From the NCBI RefSeq assembly GCF_039540195.1, contig NZ_BAABEO010000015.1, positions 124,001-188,000 of the forward strand: a stretch of 64,000 nucleotides of DNA. Direction: 5' to 3'. Below the pieces are notes generated by a model. It saw only the letters and a program-made list of their open reading frames with translations. It did no database searches and was not told the origin of the DNA. Shown here one piece after another: positions 59,139 to 64,000 of this stretch. Made by a program: the position numbers and the translations under genes. Origin of the DNA: Zafaria ginkgonis (GTDB lineage Bacteria > Actinomycetota > Actinomycetes > Actinomycetales > Micrococcaceae). Position 1 is the stretch's first letter, and every line of letters starts with the position of its first letter.

Positions 59139-60107
59139 CTAGTCGGCGATGATCGACGCGAGCACGGGGCGGCGGCCGGAGACGCCGGCCCATTCGGCGG
59201 TCTTGCGGGAGACCTGGCCGTTGGTGAAGAACTCGGTGAACACCGCGTTGAACATCTCCGGCTGGTCGGTCTGGCCCTGGTGGCCGCAGTCGTCCGGGTA
59301 GAACACCTGGACGTTCGGGAGGACGTCTTCCTGGAGGTAGGCGTTCTCCACCGGCCCCATGACGTCCTGGCGGCCGTAGAGGTAGATCATCGGGATGGTC
59401 AGCTGGTCCAGGCGGCCCTTCAGGCGCATCAGCTGGCCCGTGTTCGGGTCCGTCGCTGCGTTGCGGTTCCACTTGGCGGCAGCCATGAAGGAATCCTTCT
59501 GGGTGGTCGCGGAGGCGGTGCGCAGGGCGATCACGGCGTCGGTGACAGCCTCGGGGCGGTGGATGATCGTGGTCATGATCTCGCGCATGGACTCCGCAGT
59601 GCCTTCCCACTTGGGGAAGCCGATGCCGGGCTGGACGAGCGCCGGATCGATGTCCAGGGCGCTGTTGAAGCCGCTGGTGGCGATCATCGCGAGGCGTTCG
59701 ACGCGCTCCGGGTAGGTGACGGTGAAGTACGCGGCGCACTGGGCGCCCTGCGAGTTGCCGGCGATCTGGAAGGTGTCCAGGCCCAGCGCGTCGACGAAGT
59801 CGCGCACGAACTCGACCCAGCTCATGTGCCCGCGCACCGGGCGGTACTGTTCGCGGGTGTCGGACTCGCCGAAGCCGGGGCGGTCGGGGGCGTAGACGCG
59901 GAAGCCCGCCTCCGCCAGCGCCGGCATCATGAAGCGCCAGCCGGCCGCGCCTGAGGACCCGGGCAGGCCGCCGTGCACCAGCACGACCGGCTTGCCGTCA
60001 ACGGGCCCGGCAACCATGTAGTGGGCGTTCGCCCCGTTGATCAATTCGATGGTTTCGCTGGAGGCTCCGGCGATGCCGATCGCGTCGGTGCTTGCTTCGA
60101 TGCTCAT
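59139..60107 (-). CDS. Alpha/beta hydrolase, meta-cleavage product (C-C bond) hydrolase type
   Basis: A 322-residue alpha/beta hydrolase with the nucleophile elbow GNSQG at 117-121 (S119), D248 in YGRQDVMG and H276 in DDCGHQGQ. VLVHGGLPG forms the oxyanion loop. The GNSQGA elbow and context match hydrolases that split C-C bonds in ring-fission products, such as BphD and HsaD. It probably hydrolyses the product made by the adjacent extradiol dioxygenase into an acid and a dienoate. ATG 60107 starts 129 bp after the hydroxylase stop. It is the last gene before a strong terminator. Confidence 0.88.
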   Translation of the reverse strand: MSIEASTDAIGIAGASSETIELINGANAHYMVAGPVDGKPVVLVHGGLPGSSGAAGWRFMMPALAEAGFRVYAPDRPGFGESDTREQYRPVRGHMSWVEFVRDFVDALGLDTFQIAGNSQGAQCAAYFTVTYPERVERLAMIATSGFNSALDIDPALVQPGIGFPKWEGTAESMREIMTTIIHRPEAVTDAVIALRTASATTQKDSFMAAAKWNRNAATDPNTGQLMRLKGRLDQLTIPMIYLYGRQDVMGPVENAYLQEDVLPNVQVFYPDDCGHQGQTDQPEMFNAVFTEFFTNGQVSRKTAEWAGVSGRRPVLASIIAD

Positions 60108-60236
60108 GTGATCTCCTCAAGGTTTGGGGAAGGGTGCGACGGCGGGGCCCGGCTTGCTCGGGCCCCGTGGAGAGGTGCCGGGCAGGCCCTTCGATGCCGT
60201 TAAGACCGACACGATAGGGCCCGCCAGCGGTGGTAC

Positions 60237-61442
60237 CTAGAGCTTTGTTCCGGCCGGCAGATCGTGGCCGAAGTAATCCAGCGACCAGTTGCTGTACCAG
60301 GGCTCGGCGACGTTGACGATGTGGTTCATGCCCGCGTGCATGTCCCGCCAGAAGCGCTGCAGCGGCTGGTCCAGGTGCAGCGACCCGCCGCCGGCGTGCA
60401 GGAACAGGTCATCGACCGCCGCCAGCGCGCGGTGGGTGGCGCGGACCTGGTTGCGGCGGACCTCCAGGCGCATCTCCACCGGGACGGTCTTGCCGGTGGC
60501 GGCGTAGTCGTAGACCCGCTCGAAGTCGCCCAGGACGTGGTAAATGCTGGACTGGATGTCCGCGGCGGCCTTGCCAACCGCCTGCAGCTGGAACGTGTCG
60601 GTGGAGGACTGCCTGCCACCCATCTGGACCCGCTTGGAGTTGAACGCCAGCGCCGCGCCCAGGGCGCCCTGGGCGATGGCCAGCGTGCCGGTCACGATGG
60701 CCCCGGAGAACATGACGCCGCGCGGAATCGAATACAGCGGGTTGTCCAGGCCCAGCGCCCGCGCCGCGGTGCCGGCCACGATCTCGTCCTGCGAGATCAC
60801 CCGGTAGTCGGGCACGAAGACGTCCTTGACCACCAGGTCCTTGGAGCCGGTGCCCTTCAGGCCCATGACCTCCCAGGAGTCCTGGAGGATCTCGTAGTCG
60901 GCGCGCGGGAGGCAAAAGTGGCGGACGTCGCCGCGGTTGGGGGTGCCGTCCGGGTTGGCCACGAAGCCGCCGATCATCACCCACTGGCAGTGGTCGGTGC
61001 CGGAGGAGAACTTCCAGTGGCCGTTGAAAATGTAGCCGCCCTCGACCGGTCGCCCGACGCCCATGGGCGCGTACGGGGAGGCGATCCAGGTGTCCTGGTC
61101 CTGGCCCCAGAGCTCCTCCTGCAGGCGCAGGTCCGCCTGGGCCAGTTCGTGCGGGTGCACGCCCACGACGCCGGCCACCCAGCCGGTGGCTGCATCGGCG
61201 GAGCCGGTGGCCAGGACTGCCTTCATGAAGTCCACCGGGTGGGATTCCATGCCGCCGAATCGCTTGGGCTGGAGCATGCGCACGAGGCCGGTGTCCTTGA
61301 GCCGGGAAGCGACCTCGTCGGTGAGGCGTCCGGCATCCTCGTTGGCGCGGCCGTTGGCGGCGAAGTACTCGGCCAGCGCCTCGACGCGGCTCTGCACATC
61401 GGTGGCGGCCGCGGCTTCGGTTTCCTTGAGTACTGCAGTCAT
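60237..61442 (-). CDS. Flavin-dependent phenol hydroxylase of the acyl-CoA dehydrogenase fold (HsaA-like)
   Basis: A 401-residue protein of the acyl-CoA dehydrogenase-like group D monooxygenases. VRMLQPKRFGGME, GHWKFSSGTDHCQWVMIGG and GLKGTGSKDLVVKDVFVP are conserved; members such as HsaA and HpaB-like enzymes hydroxylate phenols ortho to the hydroxyl using reduced flavin from a separate reductase. It would prepare a catechol for the extradiol dioxygenase encoded just upstream. ATG 61442 is preferred over a six-codon upstream start; GAAGGAC precedes it. The partner reductase is not in the window. A steroid-like or alkylphenol substrate is possible. Confidence 0.86.
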   Translation of the reverse strand: MTAVLKETEAAAATDVQSRVEALAEYFAANGRANEDAGRLTDEVASRLKDTGLVRMLQPKRFGGMESHPVDFMKAVLATGSADAATGWVAGVVGVHPHELAQADLRLQEELWGQDQDTWIASPYAPMGVGRPVEGGYIFNGHWKFSSGTDHCQWVMIGGFVANPDGTPNRGDVRHFCLPRADYEILQDSWEVMGLKGTGSKDLVVKDVFVPDYRVISQDEIVAGTAARALGLDNPLYSIPRGVMFSGAIVTGTLAIAQGALGAALAFNSKRVQMGGRQSSTDTFQLQAVGKAAADIQSSIYHVLGDFERVYDYAATGKTVPVEMRLEVRRNQVRATHRALAAVDDLFLHAGGGSLHLDQPLQRFWRDMHAGMNHIVNVAEPWYSNWSLDYFGHDLPAGTKL

Positions 61443-61472
61443 GGTCTTCGTCCTTCGCAAATCTGGTGGCGC

Positions 61473-62444
61473 CTAGGAATTGTCCGCGGCGTCGGTGGGG
61501 TCAACCGGGCGGTTCTTGTTGTGCCCCCAGTAGTGGGCCGCGTTGTAGCGGGTCGGGGTCCAGGTGGCGTCGTCGATCTTGATGCCGCCGGTGCCGTACT
61601 CGAGGCCGAAGTTGGACGGGGTGCGGACGTAGAAGGACACCATCTTGTCGTTGGTGTGCTTGCCCAGGGTGGACAGGATCGGGGCGGCGTCCTCCTCCAG
61701 GACCTTGTCCCAAGCCCGGCCGACGATGTCGAGTTCGTCGACCTCGAACATCAGGTGGCCGATCGCCGAGCCCACGTTCGGCAGCTGCGCGAAGGCGTAG
61801 GAGTGGTGGCGCTCGTTGCAGTACAGGAACGTCAGGTCCAAGTGGTGGCGCGGGCCCACCTCGATGTGGTCGGAGAGCTTGAAGCCCAGGACCTCGAAGT
61901 AGAGGTGGTTGTAGGCCTCCCAGTCGACGACGGACTGGAAGACGTGGCCCAGGCCGCCGGTGCCGGTGACGAAGCCGGCGCCGGTTGGGGAGACGAAGCG
62001 GTCGATGGTCTCGCGCAGGCCGTAGTGCAGCTCGATGTCCAGCAGCCCGTCCGGGTCGGTGAACACGGCGCCGGCGGTGATGCGGCGCTCGGCGACCTCG
62101 TCCTTGTCCAGCTGGCGCACCGCGTAGCCGGCGGCCTCGACGCGGGCGGAGAGCTCGGCGAGCTCCGCGGCGCCACAGACCTCCCACCCGATGACGGCCA
62201 GGCCGTCGCGGTCGGCCTTGTTGACGACGACGCGGTATTCCTTCTCGTCGAGGCGGAATTCGAGCCGGTCGGCGGTCTTGACGGCCACCTGCAGGCCGAG
62301 CAGTCCGGCGCCGAACTCCTCCCAGGCGTCCAGGTCGGTGGTGTCGATGATGGTGTAACCGAGGCTCCGGACGGCGGCACGGGTGCCGGCCGGGGCCGAA
62401 ACGGCCGCGGTGGTCTCGGGATCAAGAATGGTTGCGGATGCCAT
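61473..62444 (-). CDS. Type I extradiol dioxygenase (BphC/HsaC-like)
   Basis: A 323-residue two-domain vicinal-oxygen-chelate enzyme. The iron ligands are H167 (GLGHVF), H230 (IGHLMFE) and E282 (LEYGTGG), with second-sphere His residues in ERHHSYAF. It opens catechol rings adjacent to the hydroxyls (meta cleavage). Length and motifs match 2,3-dihydroxybiphenyl-type dioxygenases. ATG 62444 starts 50 bp after the binding-protein stop, so uptake and ring cleavage may share a transcript. It is followed by the flavin hydroxylase and the C-C hydrolase. The precise catechol is unknown. Confidence 0.92.
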   Translation of the reverse strand: MASATILDPETTAAVSAPAGTRAAVRSLGYTIIDTTDLDAWEEFGAGLLGLQVAVKTADRLEFRLDEKEYRVVVNKADRDGLAVIGWEVCGAAELAELSARVEAAGYAVRQLDKDEVAERRITAGAVFTDPDGLLDIELHYGLRETIDRFVSPTGAGFVTGTGGLGHVFQSVVDWEAYNHLYFEVLGFKLSDHIEVGPRHHLDLTFLYCNERHHSYAFAQLPNVGSAIGHLMFEVDELDIVGRAWDKVLEEDAAPILSTLGKHTNDKMVSFYVRTPSNFGLEYGTGGIKIDDATWTPTRYNAAHYWGHNKNRPVDPTDAADNS

Positions 62445-62494
62445 GGCGGTGGTTCTCCTTGGTTGAGGGATGGTTCATGGGGGCGGTTGCCGGG

Positions 62495-64000
62495 CTACTG
62501 CACGCGCCAGACAAGGCGCCAGTCCGGCTCAATTACGCCGATGCGGGCACCGGGGAAGCCGCCGACGTTCTTGCCGACGTACCAGCCGTTCTTGTGCGCC
62601 ACCAGCGGGGCGATCGGCAGCCATTCGGCGAACCGGTTCTGCAGCCCGGTGTAGATCGCGCGGCGCTCGGTTTCCGAGCTGGCCTGCCGGGCCTGGTCCA
62701 GGAGCTTGTCGACCTGGGGGTCGGAGCCCTTGCTGTTGTTGCCCTTGGAGGTGGAGTGGTAGGTGCTGCGCAGCTGCTGGTCCACCTCCTCGCGGACCTC
62801 GGTGTAGCGGTGCTGGGCCTGGTAGTTTCCGGAGAGGGCCTCGGTGACCATGGTTGGCTGGTCGGAGGTGTTCAGCGTCATCGCGATCCCGGCGTCGGCG
62901 AGCATCTGCTGCAGGATCGCGGCCTGCTTCTGGAACTCCGGCGGTGAGGTGGTGGTCAGCGTGAACTCGGCCTTGCCGCCGGCGGCGACGTATTCGGCCA
63001 CCAGCTTCTTGGCCGCCTCCGGGTCGTAGCCCGGCCACGCCGTTTCGACGTAGAACGGGTTGGAGGTCGGGAACATGCCCCGCATGACGTTGTGCTGGCC
63101 CTGGAAGACCGCCTGGTTGAGGCCGTCCAGGTCGATCGCTTGGATGACGGCCTGGCGGAACCGGACGTCGTCGAACGGGGCCTTGGAGAGGTTGAACAGC
63201 AGGTTGTAGTAGCTGCCGTCCGGCTGGTAGAGCGGGGTCAGCCCCCCTTGGGCCGCGGCCGCGAGGTCGGTGGCGGACTGCGAACTGCCCATGTCCAGGT
63301 CCCCGGCGATGGCGGCCGAGACGCGGGTCTGGGTATCCGTGGCGGGGATGAACTTGAGCCCGTCCAGGTACGGCTGGCCCTTGATCCGGTAGTCGGGGTT
63401 CCGCTTCAGCACGATGTCGCCGCCGGGCTTGAAGGATTCCAGCATGAACGGGCCCACGCCCACCGGCTTGGCCCCGAAGTCCTGGCCGAGCTTCTCCACG
63501 GCGGTCGGGGACGGGATCATGGACGGACCGCCGGGCAGGCCCCACACGAAGACCTTGGGGAACCCCATGTTCGGGGAGGCCAGCGTGAACCTGACGGTGG
63601 CCGCGTCGGTGGCCACCATCTTCTTGATCTGGCGCACGTCCCCGGCCGAGCGGGACATGGATCCCTCGGCGGCCAGGTTCTTCAGGTGCTTCACGACCGC
63701 ATCGGCGTTGAAGTCGGTGCCGTCAGTGAACTTCACGCCGGTGGGCAGCTTCAGGATCCAGGTGGTGCCCTTGTCGGAGGTCTTGATCGACTTGGCGAGC
63801 TCGGGGACCACGTTGCCCTTCTCGTCGTAGACGAACAGGACGTCGAAGATCGCACGCTGCACGTAGCCGCCCGAGGCGGAGGAGGTTCCGGGGTCCAGGG
63901 ACTCGACCGGGGCGAACAGGCCGACCGTCAGGGTGCCGCCGGCCTGGGGTTCGCCGAGGGACAGCGCCTGCGCGCCGGAGGCCGTGGTGGTGACGCCTTC
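62495..64000 (-). CDS. Family-5 ABC solute-binding lipoprotein, second copy (cut by window edge)
   Basis: The frame is open to the right window edge and gives 501 residues of a protein highly similar to the 544-residue binding protein at 57140-58774, including GVTTTASGAQ, SLGEP, FDVLFVYDEKGNVV and PDWRL near the end. The signal peptide lies beyond the window. It is upstream of the extradiol dioxygenase on the same strand and is probably cotranscribed. The pair may bind the same aromatic substrate with different affinity or two related substrates. A GTG at 63862 is not the true start; homology continues to base 64000. Confidence 0.92.
   Translation of the reverse strand, partial: EGVTTTASGAQALSLGEPQAGGTLTVGLFAPVESLDPGTSSASGGYVQRAIFDVLFVYDEKGNVVPELAKSIKTSDKGTTWILKLPTGVKFTDGTDFNADAVVKHLKNLAAEGSMSRSAGDVRQIKKMVATDAATVRFTLASPNMGFPKVFVWGLPGGPSMIPSPTAVEKLGQDFGAKPVGVGPFMLESFKPGGDIVLKRNPDYRIKGQPYLDGLKFIPATDTQTRVSAAIAGDLDMGSSQSATDLAAAAQGGLTPLYQPDGSYYNLLFNLSKAPFDDVRFRQAVIQAIDLDGLNQAVFQGQHNVMRGMFPTSNPFYVETAWPGYDPEAAKKLVAEYVAAGGKAEFTLTTTSPPEFQKQAAILQQMLADAGIAMTLNTSDQPTMVTEALSGNYQAQHRYTEVREEVDQQLRSTYHSTSKGNNSKGSDPQVDKLLDQARQASSETERRAIYTGLQNRFAEWLPIAPLVAHKNGWYVGKNVGGFPGARIGVIEPDWRLVWRVQ

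Noticed and set aside
1..64000. tRNA, rRNA, transposase or phage genes
   Set aside because: Both strands were read for cloverleaf-like segments, conserved rRNA blocks and integrase or transposase motifs; none was found by eye. A tRNAscan or Rfam search would be decisive.

Overview
The window is very GC-rich, densely coded DNA that reads as a high-GC actinobacterium, most likely a member of the Micrococcaceae (Arthrobacter and relatives). Indicators are the giant NAD-type glutamate dehydrogenase, many ATG/GTG overlaps within operons, GGAG-type ribosome binding sites, a catabolic gene content rich in sugar ABC importers and MFS carriers, and no foreign or AT-rich island. No tRNA, rRNA, insertion sequence, prophage or CRISPR array was seen. 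The genus is inference, not read from a marker gene. Both ends cut a gene: the 3' part of the glutamate dehydrogenase lies left of base 1, and the 5' end of a family-5 solute-binding protein lies right of base 64000.

Layout, 1-15.4 kb: glutamate dehydrogenase; two small membrane proteins; a MATE exporter; an AAHS-type MFS carrier divergent from a Gfo/Idh/MocA dehydrogenase plus MHS-type carrier pair; another MFS carrier coupled to a CPBP membrane protease; a 3.3-copy 56-bp tandem repeat; a pentapeptide-repeat protein; and a heterodimeric ABC exporter in which one subunit has a degenerate ATP site. 15.4-24.8 kb: a seven-gene operon (ribose-type ABC importer, two TIM-barrel isomerases/epimerases, one Gfo/Idh/MocA dehydrogenase) divergent from a ROK regulator. 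This looks like import of a sugar or glycoside followed by 3-keto oxidation/elimination chemistry of the levoglucosan type. 24.9-36.8 kb: single genes, including a DODA-type dioxygenase, an FAD tricarballylate/fumarate-type dehydrogenase with its FCD-GntR regulator and shared operator motifs, YnfA, AhpD-like, pirin, GNAT, an M16 peptidase with an apparent PH-like tail, and a 984-residue kinase/PLP-enzyme fusion.

36.9-41.8 kb: a TAXI solute-binding lipoprotein, a histidine kinase and an OmpR-type regulator in one operon. They face a KgtP-like organic-acid carrier whose upstream region has a tandem repeat just ahead of a candidate promoter, suggesting a carboxylate-sensing module. 41.9-56.9 kb: a 13-gene catabolic operon under a divergent MarR-type regulator. 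It contains split transketolase, a zinc dehydrogenase, a ribose-type ABC importer with two near-duplicate binding proteins each followed by an SDR, a TIM-barrel epimerase, an aldehyde dehydrogenase, transaldolase and a PfkB sugar kinase. It could import a polyol or unusual sugar, oxidise or epimerise it, and cleave it by transketolase/transaldolase chemistry into central metabolism; the substrate cannot be read from sequence.

57.1-64 kb: a meta-cleavage module (extradiol dioxygenase, acyl-CoA-dehydrogenase-fold flavin hydroxylase, C-C bond hydrolase) bracketed by two paralogous family-5 solute-binding lipoproteins. This points to uptake and ring cleavage of a phenolic or polycyclic-derived compound. 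The flavin reductase and transporter permeases are not in the window.
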